Assembly: GCA_963809695.1 (NCBI GenBank)
Contig: CAWEKI010000004.1
Span: 16,604 to 80,603, forward strand
DNA length: 64,000 bases
Origin: JAGDMJ01 sp963809695
GTDB taxonomy: Bacteria; Bacteroidota; Ignavibacteria; UBA10030; UBA6906
Reading direction: 5' to 3'
Below are positions 45,469 through 54,276 of this stretch, piece after piece. The notes beneath the pieces were generated by a model. That model was given only the letters and a program-made list of their open reading frames with translations. It was not told the origin of the DNA and did not search any database. The position numbers and the translations under genes are program-made. How positions within the stretch are numbered: position 1 is the stretch's first letter; each line of letters starts with the position of its first letter.

Positions 45469-46142
45469 GCCCGACGTCTCAAACGGTGGATGTGTGTTTG
45501 ATTATTCCGAACTGGAACGGAGAACAGCATTTGCGCGAATGTCTGGATTCAGTCCGGGAACAATCGCTCTTGCCGAGGCAGACAATTCTGGTGGACAACG
45601 GCTCAACCGATAATTCGCTGAAACTTGTCGCGGCTGACTATTCGTGGGTCACAGTCCTTGCGCTTTCGGTCAATATGGGCTTCGCGCCAGCGGTTAACAG
45701 GGGAATTCGTGCGTCGAGCTCTGTGTACGTGGCACTCCTTAACAACAACACCCAGCTGGATCCGGACTGGCTTGTTACATTACTCGACGTGCTGCAGGAT
45801 CACCCCGATGACGGCCGCTACAACCGAAGAGAGTACGTGTTTGGTGCTTGTGCGGGTGCCGGATTGTATCGGCGCATCGTTTTCGAGAAAGCCGGCCTGT
45901 TCGATGAAGCCGTTGTAGCGTACTATGAGGATCAGGACCTGGCCTTCCGTGCACAGCTGATGGGATTCCGATGCATGTATGTTCCCGAGGCCCTCTGCTA
46001 CCATAAACGCGGAGCCATCGGGAACCTGCTTCCCATGTTTCCCGACCGGACGCAAAAGCGAAATCTTACTGCCTTCTATTTGAAGGACTCTCCCTGGCAG
46101 GTCCAGAAAACACGCTCTGTCGGGCTCAGGTACATCTTATGA
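45465..46142 (+). CDS. short glycosyltransferase family 2, probable internal deletion
   Basis: 225 residues, shorter than the roughly 300-330 of its neighbours. The beginning (LIIPNWNGEQHLREC, VDNGSTDNS, LNNNTQLDP) and the end (FGACAGAGLYRR, AYYEDQDLAFRAQL) are present, but the part joining them around DVLQDHPDDGRYNRR lacks about 30-40 residues that usually lie there. The C-terminus is also short. It is still in frame and overlapped at both ends (ATGA), so it may be translated but could be inactive. Confidence 0.65.
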   Translation: MSPTSQTVDVCLIIPNWNGEQHLRECLDSVREQSLLPRQTILVDNGSTDNSLKLVAADYSWVTVLALSVNMGFAPAVNRGIRASSSVYVALLNNNTQLDPDWLVTLLDVLQDHPDDGRYNRREYVFGACAGAGLYRRIVFEKAGLFDEAVVAYYEDQDLAFRAQLMGFRCMYVPEALCYHKRGAIGNLLPMFPDRTQKRNLTAFYLKDSPWQVQKTRSVGLRYIL

Positions 46143-47086
46143 CCGATATATCGATCATCGTTGTGAACCTCAACACGCGAGAACTCCTGCATGAGTGCCT
46201 CGCGTCCGTGTATGCTGAAGGTTCGCAGTTGCGGAACGAGGTGATCGTCATTGACAACGGATCGTCTGACGGAAGCACGGACATGGTACGGAGACAGTTT
46301 CCCGGCGTCCGTCTTGTCATGAACAAGTGGAACGAAGGCTTTGCACGTCCGAACAATGTCGGCATGCAGATGGCGACGGGACGCTATCTCTTTCTTCTCA
46401 ACTCGGATGCTGCTCTTCATCCGGGAGCCCTCGGAAGGCTCTCTGCGTTTCTCGATGACCATCCCGCGGCAGGAGGGTGTGGACCCCGCCTCGTCTACCC
46501 GGATGGCCGGCAACAGCGTTCGGTCAAAGGGTTTCCGAGCCTTTGGACACACTTTTGTGATATGTTCTTGCTGGACAGAGTATTTCCCCATTCTCGGCTG
46601 TTCGGACGAGGGGAGATGATGTATTTCTCGTACGACAGAACCCAGGAAGTAGATCATGTGATGGCTGCGGCCTTTCTCCTCCGGCGCGAAGTCATTGCAA
46701 CAGCGGGCGCATTCGACGAGCGCTTTTCGATCTACTACAACGACATGGATTGGTGCTATCGCCTCAAGGGGCACGGCTGGGAAATCTACTATGTACACGA
46801 TGCGGTAGTGACGCACCACGGTGGAAAGACCGTCGAAGCGGTAAACAGAGATTTCTCGTATTTCCATGAGCTGTACGATAACGTGATGCTTTTTTACCAG
46901 AAGCGCTACGGACGCCGGGGGGTCGTCGCGTACAAGCTGATGCTGGCGGCGGGCTTCTTGATCAGATCCATCGCATGGACGGTTCGATGGTTTGTCCGGC
47001 GCTCGGAGCATACACGGATGATGATGACTTTTTCGTGGAAGAGCCTGGCGACCGGGGTGCGGTTCTGGGTTCCTGTCCGCGGCTGA
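46139..47086 (+). CDS. glycosyltransferase family 2
   Basis: 315 residues with SIIVVNLNTRELLHEC, VIDNGSSDGS, LLNSDAALHPG and YYNDMDWCYRL. It is full length, unlike the truncated gene before it. The C-terminal part (about residues 260-285) has a hydrophobic stretch that may associate with the membrane. The start is an ATGA overlap with that gene's stop. Confidence 0.85.
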   Translation: MTDISIIVVNLNTRELLHECLASVYAEGSQLRNEVIVIDNGSSDGSTDMVRRQFPGVRLVMNKWNEGFARPNNVGMQMATGRYLFLLNSDAALHPGALGRLSAFLDDHPAAGGCGPRLVYPDGRQQRSVKGFPSLWTHFCDMFLLDRVFPHSRLFGRGEMMYFSYDRTQEVDHVMAAAFLLRREVIATAGAFDERFSIYYNDMDWCYRLKGHGWEIYYVHDAVVTHHGGKTVEAVNRDFSYFHELYDNVMLFYQKRYGRRGVVAYKLMLAAGFLIRSIAWTVRWFVRRSEHTRMMMTFSWKSLATGVRFWVPVRG

Positions 47087-47116
47087 ACTGCTGAGTCCCA
47101 CAATAGGAAAAAGACC

Positions 47117-47857
47117 ATGGCGAACTTCCGCCACTCGATCCACAATCTTGTCCTCGATGTACGACGTTTGCTGCATCTTTTCTCCCGGTTGGACCGCGAC
47201 GCGGTTGCCGCTCACTACCTCAAGGGAACCGGCCTGGAGATTGGCGCACTGCACAATCCTCTCAAAGTGCCACCGGCCGTTACAGTGCGCTACGTGGACC
47301 GAATGCCGGTTGCGGAATTGCGAAGACAGTACCCCGAACTCGCGTCATACAATCTCGTCGAGGCCGACATCATTGACAACGGCGAGAAACTGACCACCGT
47401 GGGCGACGGTTCACAGGACTTCGTGATTGCCAATCACTTCATCGAACACTGTGAGGATCCCATTGACGCCTTGATGAACCTGGTGCGCGTCTTAAGGAAA
47501 GATGGGATTCTTTTCATGTGCGTCCCGGACAAGCGATATACATTTGACAATGAGCGTTCGGTAACGCCATTTGAGCACCTGGTCAGGGATCACACCGAAG
47601 GACCGGCATGGTCGCGCCTGGTGCATTTCCAGGAGTGGGTCCGGCACGTTGAGCATGTGAACAATCAACAGGAAGCGGAAGCAAGGGTCCGCCACCTGCT
47701 GGATACGAGCTACAGCATCCACTATCATGTCTGGAGCGAAATGGAAATGGTGGAGCTTGTGTTGAAACTCCGGGAGCGGTTCAGCCTGCCTGTGGAGTTG
47801 GAACTTCTCCTGAAAGGCAAAGGAGAAGTGGTTTTGATTCTGAGCAAGACTACATGA
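47117..47857 (+). CDS. SAM-dependent methyltransferase-like protein
   Basis: 246 residues with TGLEIGALHNPLKVP as the motif-I region and NHFIEHCEDPIDALMN as a later methyltransferase helix. This matches a group of methyltransferases found in O-antigen clusters. The N-terminal 35 residues are helical and of unknown role. The stop overlaps the next transferase (ATGA). Confidence 0.7.
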   Translation: MANFRHSIHNLVLDVRRLLHLFSRLDRDAVAAHYLKGTGLEIGALHNPLKVPPAVTVRYVDRMPVAELRRQYPELASYNLVEADIIDNGEKLTTVGDGSQDFVIANHFIEHCEDPIDALMNLVRVLRKDGILFMCVPDKRYTFDNERSVTPFEHLVRDHTEGPAWSRLVHFQEWVRHVEHVNNQQEAEARVRHLLDTSYSIHYHVWSEMEMVELVLKLRERFSLPVELELLLKGKGEVVLILSKTT

Positions 47858-48909
47858 TGACCGCCGCCCCCGCGCCAAGCGTGCCGCCGCCCTCACCATC
47901 CATGAGGGAACCTGTGAGCGTGGTGATCGTGAACTTCAACGGGGCCGCACTGCTCCAGGCATGCCTTGAAAGCGTGTTCGCTCAGCCGTACCGCACTATT
48001 GACGTCCTTGTCGTCGACAACGCATCGACAGATGGCAGCCGGGAAATGGTTCGCCGGCTGTTCCCGCAGGTCCGGCTGGTTCTGAATGAAGTCAACCGGG
48101 GTTTTGCCGAGGCGAATAACCAGGGAGTCGACCTGGCGGCCGGCGACAGAATCGTCCTACTGAACAACGACACTGTTGTTGACTATAACTGGCTGACCGG
48201 GTTGCTGGAGGCTGCGTGCCAGGCCGGCGTCGGCGTCGTGACATCCAGAGTCGTTACCGAGGGTGTCCCGGAGGCTTTCTACGAGATGAATGGGACCATC
48301 AATTACCTCGGCTACAACATCATGCGCGCGTTCCACGACCTTTCGAAGGTCTTTTACGCCGGAGGAGCATCCCTGGCCTTCTCAAAGCGCACGGTCGGCT
48401 TGCCATTTCTCCCTGAATATTTCCTCTACCATGAAGATGTGTTCCTTTCATGGAGGATGCGACTGCGCGGGCTTGCAATCCGCATGGCTCAGCAGTCGCT
48501 GGTCCGGCATGTCGGGAGCGCCACAACACGGCGGCAATCATCCTCTTTTGTCACCTTTTACCAGGAGCGGAACAGGATCCTGAATGCTCTTCTTTTATAC
48601 GAAGGCCGTACGCTCGTTCTGCTGCTTCCTTTCTTCCTCGGCGATGCAATGGCAAAATTCTCGATGGCCCTGTTTGGACAAGGTAAGTCTTTCGCGGGAT
48701 TGGTACGGGCGTATGCCTGGCTCCTCACGCACCCGCGTTGGATCGCAAGGAAGAGAAAAGAGCTGCAGCAAGAGCGGAAGGCGGGAGACCGGGAAATCAT
48801 GCAGTGGATGAGCTGCAAGGTGATGCAAGGTGAGGGTAAGCTCGCTTCGGTTGTCAATACCATTTCCTCCGTGTACGCACGGATCGTTGGCCTGGCTTTC
48901 TATGATTGA
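47854..48909 (+). CDS. glycosyltransferase family 2
   Basis: 351 residues. After about 20 Pro/Ser-rich residues the core begins with SVVIVNFNGAALLQ, followed by VVDNASTDGS, LNNDTVVDYNW, and LPEYFLYHEDVFLSWR. The C-terminal 100 residues are hydrophobic and basic (membrane-associated). The last 8 bp overlap the start of the next gene. The substrate is unknown. Confidence 0.83.
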   Translation: MMTAAPAPSVPPPSPSMREPVSVVIVNFNGAALLQACLESVFAQPYRTIDVLVVDNASTDGSREMVRRLFPQVRLVLNEVNRGFAEANNQGVDLAAGDRIVLLNNDTVVDYNWLTGLLEAACQAGVGVVTSRVVTEGVPEAFYEMNGTINYLGYNIMRAFHDLSKVFYAGGASLAFSKRTVGLPFLPEYFLYHEDVFLSWRMRLRGLAIRMAQQSLVRHVGSATTRRQSSSFVTFYQERNRILNALLLYEGRTLVLLLPFFLGDAMAKFSMALFGQGKSFAGLVRAYAWLLTHPRWIARKRKELQQERKAGDREIMQWMSCKVMQGEGKLASVVNTISSVYARIVGLAFYD

Positions 48910-49834
48910 CGTCTCGATCATCATAGTGACATGGAATAACGCTTCGGATATCGAGCGGTGCCTGGACTCTCTTGCCGGAGTGGGAAGAGGCGCAAACGCC
49001 CAGATTGTTGTGATCGATAACGCTTCGGGTGATGGCACCGTCGACAAGATCCTGAGGGGGTACCCCGGCGTCAGGGTGATCAGCAACACGCAGAACGTTG
49101 GATTTGCCGCCGCGAACAACCAGGCGATTGTCGCCACGGAGAGCAGATACGTCATGCTCTTGAATCCTGATACCTCAGTGGAGACCGGGACAATTGAAGT
49201 ATTGGTACATTTCCTGGATACCAGTCCTGACGCATGGGTTGCGGGTCCGATGATACTCAATCCCGATCATTCCGTACAACGCTCCGGAGTCCGATTTCCT
49301 TCCCGTTGGAACATTCTGGCGGAAACACTCTTCCTTGACCGTCTCTTTTCGAAGAGCCGGTTCTTCGGTTCACACAAGGAAATGTACGAGGATCCCTGGA
49401 AGCCGCGGCTCGTTGACTATTTGCAGGGGTCTGCGTTGATGGTGCGCAGGGAAGCGATCGAGAAGGTTGGAGGGCTTGACGAGGGCTTCTTCATGTACTT
49501 CGAAGAGGCAGATTGGTGCTATAGATTTCGACAGGCGGGAGGAGAGGTTCATTATTCGCCGGTGGGGAAAGTTGTGCACTACGGCGGGGATGCCTTCGCC
49601 CACTTTGACGAACGAAGGCTGGTGTATTACCACCGAAGCATGCTGCGCTTCTTCAAGAAACATTATAGCACGAACCAGGCCATCGGCCTCAAGGCCATTT
49701 TGGGGTTGCGCTCCATGCTGCGGCTTCTTCTCTGGCTGTCTATCGTCGTGATCAGTCCTTCCAGGAGAAAAGAAGCCGGTTCGAGCGCGCGAGGGTACTG
49801 GAAGGTGCTGCGCATCCTTATGCAGGAGATCTAG
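48902..49834 (+). CDS. glycosyltransferase family 2
   Basis: About 310 residues beginning MIDVSIIIVTWNNASDI, with IDNASGDGT, LLNPDTSVETG and FFMYFEEADWCYRF. The ATG at 48902 is chosen because the N-terminal extension (from 48830) lies over the previous gene and lacks GT2 motifs. The next gene starts 1 bp after the stop. Confidence 0.85.
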   Translation: MIDVSIIIVTWNNASDIERCLDSLAGVGRGANAQIVVIDNASGDGTVDKILRGYPGVRVISNTQNVGFAAANNQAIVATESRYVMLLNPDTSVETGTIEVLVHFLDTSPDAWVAGPMILNPDHSVQRSGVRFPSRWNILAETLFLDRLFSKSRFFGSHKEMYEDPWKPRLVDYLQGSALMVRREAIEKVGGLDEGFFMYFEEADWCYRFRQAGGEVHYSPVGKVVHYGGDAFAHFDERRLVYYHRSMLRFFKKHYSTNQAIGLKAILGLRSMLRLLLWLSIVVISPSRRKEAGSSARGYWKVLRILMQEI

Positions 49835-49835
49835 C

Positions 49836-51005
49836 ATGCGCGTTGCAATGGTCACAGGTTCGTATCCACCACAGCCATGCGGCGTCGGAGATTACACGGA
49901 ACGCCTGGTACAGGAGCTCAGACTCGCCGGGGTTGCAGTAGACGTTGTGACCACAGAGGCGGCGAATCGCCATGACGTGAGCTCAGTCCAATACGCTCTC
50001 AAGAAGTGGACGTTCGGCAACTGGTGGAAGGCGCTCCGTTGGATGCGCACACAATCGTACGATGTGATTCATATTCAGTATCCAGCGCGATTCTATGGAT
50101 ACAGGCCAGTCCTCGCGCTTCTCTCTATCATGGCGAAGATCGAGATGCCCGGAATCCCCATCGTTGTCACGCTGCATGAGTTCCGCATCACCCATCTCTT
50201 GCGCAAACTCACCACCGTCGCCTTGACCGCCCCCGTCTCGGCTGTTGTGCTTACGGCAGACTCAGAACGAACCCAAGTCGAAAAGTGGATGCCCTGGCTC
50301 AGATCGCGGCTGCATGTTCTCACGATGGCATCGACAATTCCCCCGGTGCCGGTAAATGATGAGCGTCGGGCGGAATTGCGGCGGTCATATGGAATTGCCG
50401 ATCGTGATGTGGTGATCGTCTACTTCGGACTTCTCCATGCCAATAAGGGAATAGAAACGTTGCTTGAGAGCTTCGCAGCGGTGCACCGCCGGATGCCGGG
50501 GACGAAGCTGATGATGCTGTCGCGATTTGAGCCGATGAGCAACCCTTATCACGCAAGGCTCCAGTCAGAGGCGGCTGGTTTGAATATCCAGGAGGCACTG
50601 CTGTGGACCGGATATCTTGACAACGGGCGGGTTTCTGAGCATCTTGCATGTGTGGACATCGGCTTCTTCCCGTTTCAGGACGGGGTGACGCTGCGCCGGT
50701 TAAGCTTCATGACCGGAATGTCGCATGGTCTGGCCGTGCTCACCACTGCAGGGCATGCCGGGACAACGGAAATCGGACTCCGGGATAGTGAGAACGTGCT
50801 CCTTGTGCGGGCAGGAGCACCGGTCGAAGATGTTGCGGGGCGCTTGCTTTCTCTGGTTGACGATGCAGCGCTGCGGGCACGTTTGTCCAAAGGAGCGCGT
50901 GAATGGTCCGCACCATTCCAGTGGAGCGCAATCATTCCGAAGACCCTCGCCATCTATACAGGGCTCCCAAGGCGGAGCACTTCGATTCGGCATTTTGACA
51001 GGTAA
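49836..51005 (+). CDS. glycosyltransferase family 4
   Basis: 389 residues of the GT-B fold: an N-terminal acceptor domain (GSYPPQPCGVGDYTERL) and a C-terminal donor domain (FGLLHANKGIETLL, LSFMTGMSHGLAVLTT, and an ENVLLV region). It is the only GT4 in the cluster; GT4 enzymes often carry out the initiating or side-chain transfer. The sugar is not identifiable. Confidence 0.83.
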   Translation: MRVAMVTGSYPPQPCGVGDYTERLVQELRLAGVAVDVVTTEAANRHDVSSVQYALKKWTFGNWWKALRWMRTQSYDVIHIQYPARFYGYRPVLALLSIMAKIEMPGIPIVVTLHEFRITHLLRKLTTVALTAPVSAVVLTADSERTQVEKWMPWLRSRLHVLTMASTIPPVPVNDERRAELRRSYGIADRDVVIVYFGLLHANKGIETLLESFAAVHRRMPGTKLMMLSRFEPMSNPYHARLQSEAAGLNIQEALLWTGYLDNGRVSEHLACVDIGFFPFQDGVTLRRLSFMTGMSHGLAVLTTAGHAGTTEIGLRDSENVLLVRAGAPVEDVAGRLLSLVDDAALRARLSKGAREWSAPFQWSAIIPKTLAIYTGLPRRSTSIRHFDR

Positions 51006-51008
51006 CAA

Positions 51009-52007
51009 GTGTTTTCAGTCATCATTCCGACATATAATCGAATCGAGACGCTGCTGGAGTGTCTCGAGGCTCTGGAAGAACAGGAAGGTGACCGCGTATC
51101 ATACGAGGTGATCGTGGTCGACACCGGATCGACGAATAGCACGAGGGACAGACTTCAAGGCATTAACTACCGCTATGCACTCACGGTCCTGGATCTCGGC
51201 ACCGGAGGTGCGTGTCATGCACGGAACGAAGGGGCACGCATGGCAAAGGGGGAGTGGCTTGTGTTTACCGGGGACGAGGTATTCCCCGCACGGGACTGGT
51301 TGCGGCATGCGGCGGAGCATATCGAGGCACACCCGGAGCTGGATCTTGTGGAAGGGTTCCTCATTGATAGGGACACCGGCAGAGCATTCCGGCGGTTTGA
51401 GGGGGGAAGGATCCCGTCGTTCCCTCCGTTGAATCTTTTTGTGAAGAAGAGCGTCTTTGAGCGACTTTGCGGTTTCAATCCGTTGTTCGACGATCCGGAA
51501 CGGCATCTTCATTTCCGGGGAGACGCGGATTTCGGCATGCGGCTGCTCGATGCCGGGGGGCGGGTGGCACTTGCTTCCAACATCCTCGTGCGTCGTGAGA
51601 GACAATTCACCAATGCCGGCGACCTGTTCACGCAAATGCGGTTGCATGTGTTCGATGCCTTACTGTACAGAAGCCATCCTTTTCGATTTCGTCAGATCAT
51701 CGAAGTGAAGAATCTGTTTGGGCTGCCTGTCCGGCGACTCCAACATATCATCTCGCTCGCGTATGGCACGGCAATCGTGTGGTGTCTGGTCGCGCTGGCA
51801 GGCGGGAGGTTGTTTGAAGCATTCTCCGCGTTACTTGCTGCGGCCGCGTGCGGCCTTCTCTTTCGCTTCAAGTATCAGGGTTCGCGCGCTTTCCAGATCT
51901 ACAGGGTGGAGGAAACGCTCTGTTTCCTCCTCGCACCGCTTGTCTATCTCTGGTCGGTGATCAGAGGGGCGATACGGTACCGCGCGCCTGGCGTCTTGTT
52001 TCCATAA
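51009..52007 (+). CDS. glycosyltransferase family 2 with C-terminal membrane helices
   Basis: 332 residues from a GTG at 51009. It has SVIIPTYNRIETLLEC, VVDTGSTNS, ARNEGARMAKGEW and VFTGDEV, then a C-terminal half with about two membrane segments (from residue 240). The Y-N-R start motif differs from the N-x-N of the other GT2 enzymes in the cluster, suggesting another sugar or position. It is the last glycan gene of the run. Confidence 0.82.
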   Translation: MFSVIIPTYNRIETLLECLEALEEQEGDRVSYEVIVVDTGSTNSTRDRLQGINYRYALTVLDLGTGGACHARNEGARMAKGEWLVFTGDEVFPARDWLRHAAEHIEAHPELDLVEGFLIDRDTGRAFRRFEGGRIPSFPPLNLFVKKSVFERLCGFNPLFDDPERHLHFRGDADFGMRLLDAGGRVALASNILVRRERQFTNAGDLFTQMRLHVFDALLYRSHPFRFRQIIEVKNLFGLPVRRLQHIISLAYGTAIVWCLVALAGGRLFEAFSALLAAAACGLLFRFKYQGSRAFQIYRVEETLCFLLAPLVYLWSVIRGAIRYRAPGVLFP

Positions 52008-52029
52008 CCTCGACGGGAGTGCCGTTGCT

Positions 52030-52644
52030 ATGAAGCTTGGAATCTTTGGCGGCACCTTCGACCCTCCCCATGCAGGGCATCTGATCGTTGCAGAGCATGT
52101 GCGGGAACAGCTTGGGCTGGAGAGAGTCATCTTCATCCCGGCGGTCATTCCTCCTCACAAGCAACAACGGCCTGACATCACAGCGGCGGAAGGGAGATTG
52201 GAAATGGTGCGGCGTGCCATTGCCGACAACCCTTCGTTCAGCCTCTCAGATACTGAGATCCAGAGAGGGGGTGTCTCATTTTCCGTGGATACTTTGAAAT
52301 CGCTCCGGATGGAATATCCGTCCGATGGACTCTATCTGCTGATAGGGATGGACAATGTGCGGGACTTCAGAACCTGGAAAGACCCGGAGATGATTAAACG
52401 TATTGCCCATGTTGTGGTCATGACCCGACCTGGTTTTCAGCCTGACGATGACATTCAGGGGGATTTGAAGGCAATGACTGTGTGCGAAGTACCTGAAATC
52501 GGCATTTCCTCGCGGGAAATACGAGACCGGGTTGAAAAAGGGCGTTCCATACGGTATCTTGTGCCTTCAGAGGTCCTAGTGTACATCGCCGAACACCGTT
52601 TGTATCGGGTATCGGGTGGTCTACGGAACCAGCAGCCAATATGA
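52030..52644 (+). CDS. nadD: nicotinate-nucleotide adenylyltransferase
   Basis: 204 residues, the NadD pattern: GIFGGTFDPPHAGHL with the HxGH motif, PPHK, the LIGMDN region and C-terminal ISSREIRDRV followed by YLVPSEV. It makes NaAD from NaMN and ATP in NAD synthesis. A housekeeping gene at the end of the glycan run, it may be co-transcribed with it (22 bp gap). Confidence 0.93.
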   Translation: MKLGIFGGTFDPPHAGHLIVAEHVREQLGLERVIFIPAVIPPHKQQRPDITAAEGRLEMVRRAIADNPSFSLSDTEIQRGGVSFSVDTLKSLRMEYPSDGLYLLIGMDNVRDFRTWKDPEMIKRIAHVVVMTRPGFQPDDDIQGDLKAMTVCEVPEIGISSREIRDRVEKGRSIRYLVPSEVLVYIAEHRLYRVSGGLRNQQPI

Positions 52645-52831
52645 GAGGTGTGAAGCTGAATGTGATGTGATTGCGGTCACGGTAACCCATATCTCAACTT
52701 GGTTTCTTTACTGTGAAGTCCCGATGCACGGCGACTACTGTGGAGGGGAGAAATGAAGCCAAATCCAGGCGCAGCCTGCTTGAATTGGGAAAGAAACACC
52801 GACATATCACCTTATCTTGATGGGGCATACC

Positions 52832-54070
52832 ATGAAAGGATTGGTCCTGACTCTCGCTTGTGTTCTGGCGCTGATTGTGATGAACGGGAATACGCTGCTG
52901 GCACAAGGCTGGGTAGTGCAGCCAACCGGGACAGTAAACTATCTATGGGAAGTACGGTTCCTTGATGCAAACTTTGGCATGGCTGTCGGCGATGCCGGGT
53001 TTGTTCTCCGCACAGAGAATGGCGGAGGCACGTGGACGGTCGTCCAAACGAGCACCTTGAAATCGTTATTTGGTTTGTCTCTTATCGATGCCAACATTGC
53101 TGTGGCGTGCGGCGGTGGGGGCGTGATTTTCCGTACGACGGACGGTGGATTGAACTGGGACCAGCAGAACAGCAGGACAACGCAAGATCTGACTGGTCCC
53201 TGGTTTGTCGGGCCCAACACCGGGACGGTTGTGGGGAGGCATGGAACAATTCTCCGGACTACGGACGGGGGTTCGACGTGGACCCAGCAGACTCCTCCGG
53301 ATACAGCTTCTCTTTATCAACCTTTCTTTACCGATGCGAACAACGGGGTCATTGTGGGCATCCAGGGGACGATCCTGAGAACCACCGACGGGGGAGCACA
53401 TTGGACACGGATCGCAAGCGGGACAACCGAGGATCTGTATGGTCTTTCCTTCCCAACGAAACAGAGTGGATATGCTTCAGGGGGTAGCGGTGTCATCCTG
53501 CACACGACTGACGGTGGACAGACGTGGCATCCGCAAACATCGAATATTTCAGAAACCCTTTTCTCTGTCAATTTCGTTGATCAGAACACGGGGTCGGCAG
53601 TAGGAGGCAGCGGCATAATCCTGAAGACCACGAACGGCGGCGCAACCTGGCGTGGGCAGGTCAGCGGAGTGGTCAACAGGCTGCATGAAGTATGGTTCAC
53701 TGATGCCAATACGGGGTGGGTAGTGGGCACTTCAGGCGTAGTCATGCATACGACAGATGGCGGCGGGCCTACCGGGATCCGGCCTGTGGAGGAGGTGGCA
53801 CTTCCCAGGAGTCTTGCTCTCGAACAGAACTACCCGAACCCGTTCAACCCGACAACCACGATTCGTTTTGCTGTTCCTCAAACAGGTTACCTGACCTTGA
53901 AAGTGTACAGCGTCCTTGGAGACGAAGTAGCAACCTTGGTTCACGAAATCGTGCACGGTGGCACGCATGAGGTTCAGTGGAATGCGGAAAATGTTCCCAG
54001 CGGCGTGTATCTCTTCCGTGTGCAGGCGGGCGGCATGACCATCACGCGGCGTATGGTTCTCCTGAAGTAA
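52832..54070 (+). CDS. T9SS-sorted Ycf48/BNR-like propeller protein
   Basis: About 412 residues from the ATG at 52832 (MKGLVLTLA; signal peptide to LLAQ). The body is seven or so repeats (FRTTDGGLNWDQ, LRTTDGGSTWTQ, LRTTDGGAHWTR, LHTTDGGQTWHP, LKTTNGGATWRG) forming a beta-propeller. The last 80 residues (LEQNYPNPFNPTTTI, VYLFRVQAG, RRMVLLK) are a type A T9SS sorting domain. It should be secreted through the outer membrane and attached or released. The function is not known. Confidence 0.85.
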   Translation: MKGLVLTLACVLALIVMNGNTLLAQGWVVQPTGTVNYLWEVRFLDANFGMAVGDAGFVLRTENGGGTWTVVQTSTLKSLFGLSLIDANIAVACGGGGVIFRTTDGGLNWDQQNSRTTQDLTGPWFVGPNTGTVVGRHGTILRTTDGGSTWTQQTPPDTASLYQPFFTDANNGVIVGIQGTILRTTDGGAHWTRIASGTTEDLYGLSFPTKQSGYASGGSGVILHTTDGGQTWHPQTSNISETLFSVNFVDQNTGSAVGGSGIILKTTNGGATWRGQVSGVVNRLHEVWFTDANTGWVVGTSGVVMHTTDGGGPTGIRPVEEVALPRSLALEQNYPNPFNPTTTIRFAVPQTGYLTLKVYSVLGDEVATLVHEIVHGGTHEVQWNAENVPSGVYLFRVQAGGMTITRRMVLLK

Positions 54071-54100
54071 GCGAAGGACTGCAAGAAGGAATTGTGAAAC

Positions 54101-54131
54101 CAGGGCCGGTGGGGAATCCTCGCCGGCCCTG
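54101..54131 (+). terminator. possible hairpin after the T9SS cargo gene
   Basis: CAGGGCCGG and CCGGCCCTG form a 9-bp stem with a 13-nt loop. No T run follows, so it is only a weak candidate terminator. Confidence 0.35.
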
Positions 54132-54276
54132 CAGATTACGGACTTCCAGAAAAGATCCATCGAAGGTGTAGCGCTTCATAAACACGAGGGGCGGTTCGTA
54201 GGATCTCTGAGAACTCGCACGTTGTTCCACTGGTTTCGACACGTGGTGGCAAAGCTGAAGGGAACGAGGCAGGTCA

